64,000 nucleotides of DNA from Forficula auricularia (lineage: Eukaryota; Arthropoda; Insecta; Dermaptera; Forficulidae), in contig JALMQS010000675.1 of assembly GCA_024734495.1 (NCBI GenBank), positions 558,001-622,000 on the forward strand, written 5' to 3'. Both the position numbers and the translations under genes were made by a program. Shown piece by piece: positions 44,684-55,810 of this stretch. Numbering within the stretch: position 1 is the first letter of the stretch; each line of letters begins with the position of its first letter. Under the pieces are notes generated by a model that saw only the letters and a program-made list of their open reading frames with translations, was not told where the DNA came from and ran no database searches.

Positions 44684-46273
44684 TTAGTTTTTCCTTAACT
44701 TAGTAGGGAGTCGAAAATTATATTGGTTCCGATATTTATTTATGATATAAGCCACAAAGGCACATGTTACAATTAGTAATATTATAATGATTAAAGTGTT
44801 TAAATAGTTTTTTACAGGGGTCGGATACCAGTTTATTTCACTTATTTCGCTCCCTTTTATGTTATTCACATCTATTTTACTTAATGAGTGTATTATGGTA
44901 GCCTTATTACTTAATATATATTTAAAATCTTTGTTGGCTAGTAAAGGAATATTTAAAGAATAGTTGAAGTTTGAAACCATTAACCTATTATTTAAGTAAC
45001 AGTTATTTATGTTTTCAATTTTATACAGTCCTATTCTTAGGTATTTATGGGTGTCTCCGCATTTATACAGTAATACATTGTTTTGTTTAATATTTATAAT
45101 AGTAGTATCTGTATTAGGAATTCTTATAATTACAGGATACTGGATTAGATCATTAAATTTACAATAATTGTTTTCTTTATTTAATATTAAGTTATTTATG
45201 CATTTTGATGCTTTTACATTGCTTGTTTTGCAAAAGAATTTATGATTAATATTAAAACAATAGTCGATTTTTACAATGCTACTGTTCACTACTATTAAAT
45301 TTTGGAATGTTTCGTCTAATATAATTTGTTGATTTAATTTATTAGATACGGGAAGTGGAACGAACTGAACGATAGTTAAATTTGATTGTTTGTAATTAGC
45401 AATTTCTAAAACGATGTCGATGTACCCATAATGAACTCGGCAGATTGGTTTAATGAATAAAGTGGCTTCCCAATAATTTTCAAAATTAATTTCTAAATTG
45501 TTTATTTTAAATAATTTTATCAATTCCTTCATCGAGATGATACTCTCGTGAAGTATGTTTAAATTACAGAAAGTGAGTGAATTTTCAATGTTTTCTAAAA
45601 TATTGGTGAACGAATTTGATAATAAGGTTAGTTGGGCCAAATTTTGAATAAGTAGAGTTTCAGAGTTTCTCGCAACTTCGTGTTTCATAGCCGAAAGACT
45701 GCTGGCCAAATTTTGTTCATTTATTTGTATATTCTCTAATTGGTGGTTAATTTTGTTGATTAACTCATCATGAGTTCGAGAAATTATTTGATTTTGACTT
45801 TGAAGTTTTCTCTGATTCTGGGAGAGTTGGTTGAGAAGATGATCATATTTGTCACGGTCTTCATCATCCATTGTCCCAGTGATAAATTTTAATACCGAAC
45901 CTAAACCATTCACTAACCCTCTTTTGTTTCGTTTATGGGTAGCCAGATTATTTACTTTTTCATTTTGTGTTTCTAGAGTGAAGTTAAGTAATCGAAAATA
46001 AGTATTATGTTCCTTATTGAATTTGGAACCGGGGGGAATGATAGCTATTAATTTGTTTACAGCATTATTAATGTCGAAATGCGTTTGGTGAGTAAAATTT
46101 AGGTTGTAATAGTAATGGATATAATAGTTATCTGAAAAAAGAAAGGGAGTTTTGAATTTTGTCAAGAGGAAGCCGGCGTTGTCAGTTATGTCTTCGAGGT
46201 TGTCTGCGTGTGTTGACCCAATTGCCAAGGCTAAGGTCAAGCTGAAAAAGTCAGTCATTTGGAGAGTAGACAA
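44684..46273 (-). CDS. env: Errantivirus envelope (F-type) protein
   Basis: 529 residues, uninterrupted. N-terminal hydrophobic signal segment (about 6-20). Furin-type site RNKR at 115-118. A Gly-rich hydrophobic segment GLVNGLGSVLKFITG follows at 119-133, the expected fusion-peptide position. Next come a DDEDRDKYD segment, a heptad-like coiled-coil region (about 145-240) and several Cys in the ectodomain. One transmembrane helix (about 492-511) is followed by a short basic tail. This layout is that of gypsy-type Env, homologous to baculovirus F proteins. In the family it is a membrane glycoprotein made from a spliced mRNA. The first Met lies inside the last codons of pol (overlap about 23 nt). 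The open frame, against the damaged gag/pol start, is notable. Confidence 0.9.
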   Translation of the reverse strand: MSTLQMTDFFSLTLALAIGSTHADNLEDITDNAGFLLTKFKTPFLFSDNYYIHYYYNLNFTHQTHFDINNAVNKLIAIIPPGSKFNKEHNTYFRLLNFTLETQNEKVNNLATHKRNKRGLVNGLGSVLKFITGTMDDEDRDKYDHLLNQLSQNQRKLQSQNQIISRTHDELINKINHQLENIQINEQNLASSLSAMKHEVARNSETLLIQNLAQLTLLSNSFTNILENIENSLTFCNLNILHESIISMKELIKLFKINNLEINFENYWEATLFIKPICRVHYGYIDIVLEIANYKQSNLTIVQFVPLPVSNKLNQQIILDETFQNLIVVNSSIVKIDYCFNINHKFFCKTSNVKASKCINNLILNKENNYCKFNDLIQYPVIIRIPNTDTTIINIKQNNVLLYKCGDTHKYLRIGLYKIENINNCYLNNRLMVSNFNYSLNIPLLANKDFKYILSNKATIIHSLSKIDVNNIKGSEISEINWYPTPVKNYLNTLIIIILLIVTCAFVAYIINKYRNQYNFRLPTKLRKN

Positions 46274-49238
46274 GGAATTTAATTTTTGTGTTTCTAAAGA
46301 TAGTATTAATAAGTTGCTCTACGTCGCACCAATTTAGTTTGTCAAGTCCACAACCAATTTTTGGGATGGCTAATTTAGTAATATTATTAGTCATGCAGTG
46401 TCTTTTCAATTTAATTAGGGATGATTTTAGATCTTCTAACTTTGGTTTATCGTGGCTAAATTGTTTAGTTACAAGGTAATAGGTAAAATTTTTATTTTGT
46501 TTGAGGATTCCAATACCACCTACTTCAATTTTTTGTTTTCGTAATATTTCTATATTATTAAACCTTTGCCTAAAAGTTACCGCTATTCCTGCACTCATTT
46601 TCAGGTCGGCTGCGACACAGTGAGCTAGGGAATAGTTAGGGGGTGCGTTAAATAAGTTGCCTCGTTTATACGTAATAATTTTGTCTTGTTCTGAAGTTAA
46701 AATGTTAGTCGAATGAATGGGGGCAGTTTTTTCGGGAGTTCTTAATTTTCGAGGTCTTTTGATGTTCGAAAGATGAATTTTCTCAGTTTTGTTTTGGGTA
46801 CGTGGAACAATTTTGCCTGTTTTTAATTTAGTGTCCACTACTTTCAAAGTTTCATGGTCGTACCGATTTTTCGTTTTAATACATTTTTGTTTGTTCTTTA
46901 CGAATACTTTTTCTGGGATTTCTGGTAATTTCTCGCGTTTTTCGTTGAAAGTGGAAATTACTTTCGCTTTGCCGGTGTCTAAAGTTTTATGAATATTTTC
47001 ATACATTAATTTGGAATTTTCTTTATGCACTTGACAGTAATCGGAAATAAGGGGTTCGTTGGAGAGAATTTCTAGCGGGGTATCATCATCGATGTGTCCG
47101 CTTTTGATTTCGAAAGGGGTGAATTTGGTAGCCGAATGTTTTGTATTGTTATAAGCTATTAAGGCGTATAAGACTTTAGTTGCTATAGGTTGATTTTTAA
47201 AGTTCTCTCTGTTATTGAACAGTCGAATATGTTCAATAAGAGTAGAGTGAAAACGCTCCACAATTCCGTTAGAAGATGGGTTTTGTGGGCAAGTGAATCT
47301 AATATCAATTTTGTGGAGTTTGAGGAACTCTTGGAGGAGGTTGTTCTTGAACTCTCCACCGTTATCCGAAATGATTAATTTAGGTATATTATTTAGCGAA
47401 AAGTATTCTAATAGTTTATCGACGATTTCGGTCGGTTGAAGTGATTTTAGTGGATAGGCTTGGGCGAATTTTGAAAATGAGTCCACTATTGTTAGAAATT
47501 TCTGGTTTTCCATCGCGAGGCTGTCCAGATGTATAATTTCGAACGGGCGTTTTGCCGTAGGGACTAAATTTAATTCTAGTTTCAGGGGGTGTCTATCGTA
47601 TTTAGATTTTTGACATATATCACAGTTATTTACATATTCTGTGATATCCTCCTTCAACTTGGGCCAAAAGTATTTATCTTTTAATTTCTCGTGGGTTTCC
47701 GATATCCCACGATGATTTGTTTTACCAGAGTGGTAATTTTCTAATATCTCGGTCCTTTCCTCAGGATCCTCGATATCTTTCAATAGCTTATTTGTTTTAA
47801 AGATTTTTAGACCTGTGAAGTGCGTAAGGATAATTGGTTCTAATTTTTCTAGAACGCGTGCGTCCGAGTAAATATAATAGTTACACGAAGGCACGGTATA
47901 TTGTTTTAAGAAATTTATTATATCGGATTCGAAATTTTGTTCGGATACGTTAACAATGAATCTTTGAAGTTTTTCGTTGAATAATTTTTTAATTTGAATT
48001 GAAGTAGTCGGAAGTGAAATAATTTTGAGATGAATTTGGTTCTGGAAGTAATTTAGAGGTTTATTGGTTAATTTTATGGTGGAGTTTGACGGAAGATTTT
48101 GTGCTAATTGTTGGTCTAATTCGTCTAGAAGGTCGGGGTCGATTGATACTGGTGACTCATAATTTTGATTAAGGAGTTCAATGGGATCTAGGGTTGAAGT
48201 TGATGGTGAGGCCGTGGGTGGATTTTGTGTTTGTAGTTCTCGTTCTAAGTTTTGTATTTCCATAGGATCTATTGGATTTGCTAAATTTTGGGGATTATTA
48301 ATCCACTCGTAGAGATCAATGGTTTTCCGAACATTTACATTGATTTCTGCGGGGTTCCGAGATAAAGAATCGGCTACGTAATTTGTCGAGCCTTTTTTAT
48401 AATTGATGTCGAAGTCATACTCACTTAGTTTTGTTCTCCATCTAATGAATTTTGAGTTGGGATCTTTCATATTAAACAACCACTGGAGAGGTTTGTGGTC
48501 GCTGAATATGTCGAATTTTCTGCCGAAAATGTACGGTCTGAAGTACTTCGTGGCGTAAACTATAGCCAGAAGCTCCTTCTCTATCGTACTGTAGTTAATT
48601 TCTGCTGGGTTTAATGTCCGACTCGCGTATGCGATAGGTTTGTCTTGACCCATTGGTCCTTGTGACAACACTGCTCCTATAGCATAATCCGAAGCGTCTG
48701 TCGTGATATTAAACTTTTTAGAATAGTCGGGGTATTGTAGGAGAGGTTCATTAGTTAAGAGCTTCTTACAATCCTCGAAGCAGTTTTTGTATTCTATATC
48801 CGAAATGTTAATTTTTGCATGTTTTTTCGTTAATTTTGTTAGTGGCTTTGTGAGTTTGGCGAAGTTAGCGATAAATTTCCGGTAGTACCCTAGGAGACCG
48901 AGGAAAGATTTAATTTGTTTGGCCGTAGTCGGAATGGGGAAATTTTTTATGGCTTTAATTTTGTCGGGGTTTGGCTTTACACCTTCAGGAGTCACGATGT
49001 GACCCAGGAAAGCAACTTCCCGTTTTAAAAATTCGCATTTATCTAGTTGAATTTTGAAATTTGCTCGATTGAGCCTATCGAATACTAAATTTAATCTATC
49101 CAAATGTTCTTTAAGGTTGCTGGCGAAAACTATGATATCGTCTAAGTAGACGAGGCATATTTTATTTAGCAATCCTCTTAGAATGTTGTCCATAACACGT
49201 TGAAAGGTGCTAGGGGCATTTTTTAAACCGAAAGGCAT
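46251..49238 (-). CDS. pol: Pol polyprotein (RT, RNase H, integrase) with C-terminal macrodomain
   Basis: 995 residues are open from inside the RT domain; upstream the frame is broken. RT: YLDD at 31-34. RNase H: TDAS (D181), SDHK (D247), VADSLSR (D290). Integrase zinc finger: H503, H509, C539, C542. Integrase core: D572, D625 and E661, with SDNGGEF and NGIVERFH contexts. A basic linker (about 760-850) leads to a domain at 853-995 that matches TARG1/OARD1-type macrodomains. The landmarks are [30 protein letters not shown] (K931) and IPKIGCGLD (D966). The family's reverse transcription and integration roles are established. The macrodomain role is inferred as removal or binding of ADP-ribose. 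The break lies near 49276, where a one-base loss in an A run shifts the frame between the 49513-49223 segment and this one. Confidence 0.93.
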   Translation of the reverse strand: MPFGLKNAPSTFQRVMDNILRGLLNKICLVYLDDIIVFASNLKEHLDRLNLVFDRLNRANFKIQLDKCEFLKREVAFLGHIVTPEGVKPNPDKIKAIKNFPIPTTAKQIKSFLGLLGYYRKFIANFAKLTKPLTKLTKKHAKINISDIEYKNCFEDCKKLLTNEPLLQYPDYSKKFNITTDASDYAIGAVLSQGPMGQDKPIAYASRTLNPAEINYSTIEKELLAIVYATKYFRPYIFGRKFDIFSDHKPLQWLFNMKDPNSKFIRWRTKLSEYDFDINYKKGSTNYVADSLSRNPAEINVNVRKTIDLYEWINNPQNLANPIDPMEIQNLERELQTQNPPTASPSTSTLDPIELLNQNYESPVSIDPDLLDELDQQLAQNLPSNSTIKLTNKPLNYFQNQIHLKIISLPTTSIQIKKLFNEKLQRFIVNVSEQNFESDIINFLKQYTVPSCNYYIYSDARVLEKLEPIILTHFTGLKIFKTNKLLKDIEDPEERTEILENYHSGKTNHRGISETHEKLKDKYFWPKLKEDITEYVNNCDICQKSKYDRHPLKLELNLVPTAKRPFEIIHLDSLAMENQKFLTIVDSFSKFAQAYPLKSLQPTEIVDKLLEYFSLNNIPKLIISDNGGEFKNNLLQEFLKLHKIDIRFTCPQNPSSNGIVERFHSTLIEHIRLFNNRENFKNQPIATKVLYALIAYNNTKHSATKFTPFEIKSGHIDDDTPLEILSNEPLISDYCQVHKENSKLMYENIHKTLDTGKAKVISTFNEKREKLPEIPEKVFVKNKQKCIKTKNRYDHETLKVVDTKLKTGKIVPRTQNKTEKIHLSNIKRPRKLRTPEKTAPIHSTNILTSEQDKIITYKRGNLFNAPPNYSLAHCVAADLKMSAGIAVTFRQRFNNIEILRKQKIEVGGIGILKQNKNFTYYLVTKQFSHDKPKLEDLKSSLIKLKRHCMTNNITKLAIPKIGCGLDKLNWCDVEQLINTIFRNTKIKFLVYSPND
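46254..46682 (-). other. Macrodomain (TARG1/OARD1-like) at the Pol C-terminus
   Basis: About 143 residues in frame with integrase and no stop between. The order of conserved blocks follows TARG1: GNLF (ADP-ribose pocket), [38 protein letters not shown]. The Lys (K931 of the pol frame) and Asp (D966) align with the Lys and Asp used by human TARG1 to hydrolyse ADP-ribosyl esters. Its last codons overlap the env start. Gypsy Pol proteins normally end after integrase, so this is an extra domain. Confidence 0.85.
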
Positions 49239-49980
49239 TCTGCGGTACTGGTAATGGCCGTGGTCCGTGTTGAATGCAGTTTTTCTTTATCGGCCGGATT
49301 CATCTCAATCTGATGAAATCCACTTGCCAGATCTATGGTCGAAAAATAATTGCATTTGCCTAATTTATAAAGTATTTCATTTATGTTGGGTATAGGATAT
49401 TTATCGTTAATCGTTTTTAAGTTAACCTTGCGGAAATCGGTAACAAGGCGCCACTTGGGTTTACCTGAGGCGTCGGGCTTTTTGCTGACTAGCCACAGGG
49501 GTGAGCGCTCCATGGACTATAACGAGGGCTCAACAATACTTTTGCGCCAAAAGATTCGAGATTTGATTTTCAAATTTCTGCTCGATGAATCTCGGGAAGC
49601 CTCAAAATTGCTTTGTATACACCGGGATATCATCTGTGGTCCGAATGAAATGTTTGATCTGATTAGTAAAAGTGAGTGGAGAATTTTCGTCATAAATTAT
49701 ATTTTTAAATTTTTGAATAACTTTCGCGAGACCGAACTTTTCTTCGTTATTTAAAATGTTCAACTCGAAAAGCCGAGAGATCAACTTTGAGATTGTTGAT
49801 TGTTGAAACCTTCGATTGGACATTCAAATAATAAATTTTAAAAGTTCGCTTTGTCGTGACTAAAGTGTCATTTACGAAATCGAATTTACCCTGAAGTTTT
49901 CGAATATTGTCAAGGCCTAAAAGCATATCGAACTTAGAATGAAAATCATACAAATAAAATGTAAGAGGGGAATTTGTATG
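49223..49980 (-). pseudogene. pol: Pol, N-terminal RT and linker region, broken frames
   Basis: Segment 49513-49223 holds the first RT blocks ([38 protein letters not shown]). Segments 49823-49602 and 49953-49747 hold the stretch before RT (LLGLDNIRKL, HFIRTTDDIPVYTKQF). They lie in different frames, separated by small indels near 49276, 49500-49525 (with an in-frame TAG) and 49600. This end of pol is therefore not translatable as it stands. Confidence 0.8.
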
Positions 49981-50067
49981 AAAAATTTCGAAAAAATGAA
50001 CGTTTTACGGCGAAATTTTGCTTACTAGAGCCGTGGGCTGAAGTTACTAGGATGGGGTCAAAACTAA

Positions 50068-50812
50068 TATAATTTTTATAAATTTTATTTGCTAATTTAG
50101 GGGTAATATAGGAATTCGTGCTACCAGTATCAATAAATATTTTAATTTTTAGTTTAGGGTGGATTATATAAGGTAGTTCGGGAGGGGTTTTAGTTTCTAA
50201 ATTTTTTGAAGGTAAATTTTCATTTTTAAAGAAATTTTGAAAATTTGTATTTAAATTTTTGTTTGAGGGTCTTGGGGGTAAGTCTGGGAGTCTTCGGTGT
50301 AATTTTCTGTATTTGGGTCTTGGTATATCGAGGCTTGTTGGTCTAAAAAATTTTGTTGGTTAGGGTCAGGATAATCTATTTCGTTATAATTTAAATTTTG
50401 TGATCTATTTGACTGGTTAATCATGCTTTGTACAAAGCCTCGTATAATTTTTATAAATTTTATTTGCTAATTTAGGGGTAATATAGGAATTCGTGCTACC
50501 AGTATCAATAAATATTTTAATTTTTAGTTTAGGGTGGATTATATAAGGTAGTTCGGGAGGGGTTTTAGTTTCTAAATTTTTTGAAGGTAAATTTTCATTT
50601 TTAAAGAAATTTTGAAAATTAGTATTTAAGTTTTTGTTTGAGGGTCTTGGGGGTCTGGGAGTCTTCGGTGTACTTTTCTGTATTTGGGTCTTGCATATCG
50701 AGGCTTGTTGGTCTAAAAAATTTTGTTGGTTAGGGTCAGGATAATCTATTTCGTTATAATTTAAATTTTGTGATCTATTTGACTGGTTAATCATGCTTTG
50801 TACAAAGCCTCG
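50068..50812 (-). pseudogene. pol: Gag-Pol junction and aspartic protease, tandemly duplicated
   Basis: The frame at 50794-50417 contains a low-complexity linker and the retropepsin motif FIDTGSTNSYI. The segment is present twice in tandem (50068-50442 and 50443-50812, about 370 bp each, nearly identical). The protease active-site motif thus occurs twice and the reading frame is disrupted at the junction. The inner copy continues toward RT. Confidence 0.8.
50068..50812. repeat. Tandem duplication of about 370 bp inside the provirus
   Basis: The unit runs from 'tataatttttataaatttt' to 'ctttgtacaaagcctcg'. The copies differ by a few substitutions and about 5 bp of indels ('taagtctgggag' in one copy). 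No target duplication separates them. Confidence 0.9.
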
Positions 50813-50819
50813 TCCTGGG

Positions 50820-51821
50820 GGTGGGTGTCTATTATTTCTTCCTCTGCTGTAATTTTGCTGTCTCCCTATCGAAGTGGTTAGGGCGATGAGGAGTAGAATT
50901 ATTAGAATATGAAAAATTTTGACGGGGTGTGGAATTTTGTTGGGGGTTGAAATTATATTGTGGTGTAAAGGATTGTTGCTGGAAATTTTGTCGGGGAGGG
51001 AAAAAAATTAGGCGTTGCTGAAAATTGGGGCGGGGGTTGAAATTTTGCAAATTTTTGTGTGTAAACGCATTTGGTGCATGTATTTTTATTTATTTTTAAT
51101 TCTTTTGAATAACAATTTTTCATTACCGATAAAGCTCTCCGAGAGATTTTGGATCTTTCGTTCTAATTAGAGAACCAAGAGGATCTTTTAATCCCACCAG
51201 GAAGGTTTTAAGGGCTAATCGCTGTGCTAAATTTATTAATTCTGGTTCTGATTCGTAATTAAGAACATAATAGTTATATAATATATTTAATTTAGTGTGA
51301 ATGTATTTGTAAAATTCTAAGGGGTCGTCCCCTGTCTGCCTGCAATGTGTGAGTTCGATTATCAGAGTACTGTCATCGCGTTTGTCAGCGTAGCTATTTA
51401 TGAGGCAATTTTTTAGCTCGTCCCATGTATCTATATTTTGGGTGTTTATATATAAGGCTGCTTCCCCGGAGATTTTGTTTTTTATGCGACCGATAATATA
51501 ATCATGAAATCCGTCGCGGTTATCATTGTAAAATAATTTAATTACCTTTTCCGTTTGTAAAATAAACGGCGTTAGGTTTTCTATTTCTCCATTAAAAGTG
51601 GGGATTATTTCTAGGTATTCCTTAATTTCGTGGATACTAGATGTGCGTAAGCCTTGTTCTAAAATAGGGGGGTTGTCGGGGATGGGGAACATATTTTGGC
51701 TTGGGCCGGGAATCGAAAATGTATTTTGTGATGGCAAGGGGTGGGGGTTTATTGATTGCGAGGGAGCTATACTTGAAACGGGCATAGTATTGGAGGGTGT
51801 AGTTTGCGTAGTGGTAGACAT
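50820..51821 (-). pseudogene. gag: Gag, frameshifted
   Basis: The first 232 residues (51821-51123) are open. They comprise a Ser/Thr/Pro-rich N-terminus, then a capsid-like part (EYLEIIPTFNGEIENLTPFI, INTQNIDTWDELKNCL, FLVGLKDPLGSLIRTKDPKSL) typical of gypsy Gag. After a stop near 51123 the remainder continues in other frames as an Asn/Gln/Pro/Phe-rich tail (51050-50832). No CCHC zinc knuckle is seen, as in errantiviruses. The Met at 51821 is the first in the leader-proximal frame and suits the family. Confidence 0.8.
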
Positions 51822-52796
51822 TGTTTACAAATTTGTTATTGCCAAAAAGATATTATATACAAAAAAAAAAAAAAAATATATATTATATATATTATATATA
51901 CTAAAAATATTATTAAATTATTAAAATATTATGTTAATGGTAAGATAGATAATTATTTTTCTTTTAAGTTAACGTACGTCAGATCTTCGCCGAATATTTC
52001 GATATATCTTAATTTTAATTTATGTTGTTTGATCTGTCTAATTATTCTAGAAAAATATTTATCGATCTTTTGTTGATTATATCTAGACATAGAATATATT
52101 ATTTTAAAAAGGTAATAGAATATATATTTATAGTTAAGATATTTAATTATTTTAAGTATATAGCAAATTATTTTATTTATTTTATTTATTTATGTATTTG
52201 TCTCTATATTTATTTCATTCAATAGTGTTTTATTACTTTATTTATATTTATTTTATTTATTACTTTATATCTTTTATTAATTCATTAGTATTTTTATCTT
52301 TATAATTATTACTTTTAATTGCGCAATATTAAAAATTCTTAATTAGTCTTATTCGTTTATTACATATATTTAACTAATTAAGGTTTTTAATTTTAATTAG
52401 TATTTATCTAAGCTTATACGTTTTGAATTTATTCAGCTTATCATAAATATTAATATTAGTATTTATTTATTCCTTCTTTATCTTCAATATTTTTTATCTT
52501 AATTATTTTTTTTTATTTATTATTATAAGTTCAAGTTCAATGTCCTACTTACAATAGATGGAGATGATTCATCTTTAGCGTGGGCGAGCGATAGTAATAC
52601 GGCACTTAACGGCACAGATAACACTTATCACTTTGATAAAATTGAGCACTTTGCTGAGGTAATGTTTTTCGTTGAGAATTGACTGGAAGAGATTTTCTCA
52701 CGGGTTTTAAATGTTTTTTCGAATGGGAATTTGCTGGGCGCCAAAAACCGTGTATAATTTTCGCACTTTATTTTCCAGATTTTCTGGCAGTTTCTC
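51822..52796 (-). other. Provirus 5' leader
   Basis: About 970 bp, AT-rich, between PBS and gag with no long frame. In the family this region holds the packaging signal and the splice donor used for env mRNA; neither could be pinned down here. Confidence 0.6.
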
Positions 52797-52814
52797 GTCC
52801 CTGTTCGGGCGCCA
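52797..52814 (-). other. Primer binding site, tRNA-Lys
   Basis: Minus strand TGGCGCCCGAACAGGGAC, the complement of a tRNA-Lys 3' end. Its first base is the last base of the LTR, an overlap typical of errantiviruses. Confidence 0.85.
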
Positions 52815-53480
52815 GTTATATTTTACGTGTCCGGACTCTTTTAAAAAAAAGAAATCGTTTCTAGACAAACACGCAAAATATTTGAGGAATTTGGCAGAGC
52901 TGGGTTTGTTATGCGCTGGATAGTTTGAATTTAGTTTTTAGACTTTTGACGGGTTTACTGGAAAATAATAGTGGTACGGTTTTAAGTTCAAAATGAAATA
53001 GAATGTTTATAGTCTTTGAAGATACGATTCCTTTTCTTTTTTATTGATTTATTTATTTGAAAATTAAATGTTTTACAATGTTTATTACACTTGGAGTTAC
53101 AAAGTTAAATTGTCGTGAGAAAATATATATTAAGGAGACACACGCTTGTAGTAAGTTGAAAACATAAATTTTATAACCGGTTTTAAAGTTCCGAAAAGTT
53201 AGTATAATTACCGGGAGCTGCGCTAAGGTGATAGTGATGTAGTTTCTTCACGGGTTAACCGTTCGTGCCTGAGTCACTGTTTGGACTAGGACCACCGAAA
53301 TTTAGCTGGGGCCGAGGGGTGCACCTGTTAGGGTAGAGTCACCGGGCAGTATTTCCAAATGAGCGCTGAACTGCTTTGCCTAGCCGAGCGGCTGGCTTTT
53401 ATACCTATTTTACTGTTGCTGTGTCAGCGAAAGTCGCTAGACACAAGGAGGGAAGAAGAGGGTAGTTAGAATATATAACT
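52814..53480 (-). repeat. 5' LTR of provirus
   Basis: 667 bp, nearly identical to 43919-44569. TATA box TATAAAAG at 53403-53396 and a TCAGC-type initiator about 30 nt downstream. Confidence 0.92.
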
Positions 53481-53535
53481 TACATACATCCATACATACA
53501 TCCATACATACATCCATACATACATACATCCGCAC
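53481..53535. repeat. (TACATACATCC)n microsatellite
   Basis: Several units of TACATACATCC directly after the provirus. The TACA target duplication is the first unit. Confidence 0.85.
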
Positions 53536-53765
53536 GCACTAAATGAAAAAATCGCACTTTTTGGCCTCTCGACGAGACCCCTTGTAATTTTTGGCAAAAC
53601 CGTCACGTGCTAAAATTCAACCTAATTGAATACTACAATTTGTGACTTTAATTGAGTCCATGGGTTCCGTAGTCTTTACCTGAGGACCCTTTGAAGCCAC
53701 GCTTGCCCCGAGAGCGATTACAATACTTTACCCATGCTTTGCATTGGATAAAGTAAAAAAAAACC
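53510..53765 (+). repeat. Dispersed repeat, partner of 1-270
   Basis: Reverse complement of the start of the window, ending in 'gcattggataaagtaaaaaa'. Confidence 0.7.
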
Positions 53766-54155
53766 GACTTCAAAAAAATAAAATGCAACAATTAAAATAA
53801 TAATAACTTAAAAATCAAATAAAATACACTAAAATGTATAAAATAATTATCTTATTTAGTTACAACTAAACGACGAAATATTAACATGAAATTACTTTTT
53901 GAAGTTGGTGCCAAAGATATACATTTTATAACACTCGACGGATCTTACTTATCCGTTTGGCGGGTACTCTAGCTTATAGGTATAGTTTGTTTGGCACCGA
54001 CCTCAAAAAGTAATTTCATGTTAATATTTCGTCGTTTACTTTTAACTAAATGAGATAATTATTTTATACCTTTTAGAGTAAGTAGTTTATTTAATTTTTA
54101 AGTTATTATTATTTTAATTGTTGTATTTAATTTTTTTGAAGTCGGTTTTATTATT
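53757..54155. mobile_element. Foldback element with AACCGACTTCAAAAAA ends
   Basis: Inverted arms from 'aaccgacttcaaaaaaat' to the centre near 53955 ('tgaaattactttttgaag' and complement). The terminus is a common insect repeat end, also at 43390 and 43840. Confidence 0.75.
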
Positions 54156-54840
54156 TTTTCTTTATCTATTCAATATCGCGACATGTGGGGCGTCTTTTTT
54201 CTTTTACTGTGCTTTTTTTATTTTATTATATTTTATTATTTTTTTTATTAAAATTAAAATTGGATTGCGCTACGATATTCGTATAAGAGGAGAAATTCAT
54301 ATAAATGGAATTTTAAATCTGTCTTTATCCTAATTTTTAAAGTAGAACGTAGGCAAATGCAAACTCATTATATTTAAATTAAGATAAACCAGGCATCAAA
54401 ATATAATTAAAATTTAATAATTGGAGAGTTGAAAAGGAGAGGGGATGGGGGTAAATAAAGGGGGAGTGAGTGTACCCGAGAGAGAAGATATGTAAATTCT
54501 CTAGTTGAAAATATTCCCTGAACTTAAGGGCTGAGAAATAATAATAATAATAATAAAAAAGTTAATTAAGATTTAAATTGAGTTTTTTTTTTATTATTTT
54601 TTAATTGATGAAATATCGATTTCTTATCATCAAATGAAATTAGCTTGATTCGCTTTGGATCTAATCTTCTTCTCTTCGATGACAATTTAAGAAATTAAAA
54701 AAAGGGGTAGAAATATATATATATATATATATATATATGGTTAAATGAGACGCGTATTTGTAAGATTAAGGATATTATTTATTGGATTCAATTCTTACGA
54801 GGGGGGGGGATGGAAACGGATTTCAATTCATTTTTCATTT
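54156..54840. other. No gene; (AT)n at 54714-54737
   Basis: AT-rich, with an (ATA)n tract near 54540 and a perfect AT dinucleotide run. Confidence 0.5.
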
Positions 54841-55665
54841 TTTATTCTATAATCCTTTTCTTGTTTACTTTGAACACTTTCCACTTAATCTGAAGCAAAG
54901 TTATTATACTTATATAGATCGAGAAACTGAAAGAGATAACATTAGAAAGAACAGAGAGTTAAACCCCTTAATATTATTAATGTTGAAATAATATTTTATT
55001 GATAAGCTCTTGTTTGTTTTGTTTTTTCATAAATTGAATAAATAATGACTAAAATTCTGTTTATTTATATATTTATGTCCGTACTTGGCGATGGCGGGTC
55101 CAGGGTTGGGCGCGGTTGGGGCTTCGCCCAACTTAAATTCTTCTCGTCCAACGTAAACCTGATAAATTGAGCATTTGATTAAAAATTATTGAAAAACCCA
55201 GTTGATAAAATTAAAAAAAGATAAACTATCCCTTTCAATATTTTTTTTTTTTTTTTTTTTTTTATTCTATAATCCTTTTCTTGTTTACTTTGAACACTTT
55301 TCCACTTAATCTAGGCTTAAGTTATTATACTTATATAGATCGAGAAACTGAAAGAGATAGCATTGGAAAGAACAGAGAGTTAAACCCCTTAATATTATTA
55401 ATGTTGAAATAATATTTTATTGATAAGCTCTTGTTTTGTTTTGTTTTTTCATAAATTGAATAAATAATGACTAAAAATTCTGTTTATTTATATATTTATG
55501 TCCGTACTTGGCAGTGGCGGGTCCAGGGTTGGGCGCGGTTGGGAGAGCGCCCAACCCAAATTCTTCTCGTCCAACGTAAACCTGATAAATTGAGCATTTG
55601 ATTAAAAATTATTGAAAAACCCAGTTGATAAAATTAAAAAAAGATAAACTATCCCTTTCAATATT
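54841..55665. repeat. Direct duplication of about 405 bp separated by poly-T
   Basis: 54841-55240 and 55261-55665 are near-identical direct copies offset by 420 bp. They are separated by a T run of about 22 (55241-55263). No coding frame. The unit includes 'gtccagggttgggcgcggtt', a transposon-end-like GC-rich stretch. Confidence 0.85.
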
Positions 55666-55810
55666 ATAGACATAATATGATAATAATAATTATATATTAA
55701 ATGAATATCTAAATTATACAAAAGTTTCTATTATCCGGTATAATGCATATTTTTGCTGCCAACACTTCAGATTATTTTTCCGGGTCTCGCCCAACCAAAA
55801 AGAAAAGGTA

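Larger units (their letters stand above)
43919..53480 (-). mobile_element. Errantivirus-type Ty3/gypsy provirus with env and a Pol macrodomain
   Basis: A complete provirus on the minus strand: two LTRs beginning AGTTA and ending TAACT, TACA duplication on both sides (43915-43918, 53481-53484), PBS for tRNA-Lys, gag, pol, env and polypurine tract. AGTTA...TAACT ends and TACA-like targets are typical of insect gypsy/errantiviruses. Gag and the first third of pol carry small indels and a tandem duplication. RT from the YLDD box through integrase, the macrodomain and env are open. The LTRs differ at several positions and by about 16 bp in length, so the insertion is not brand new. Confidence 0.93.

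Noticed and set aside
46152..49754. Plus-strand frames opposite pol and env
   Set aside because: Shadows of the minus-strand provirus genes.
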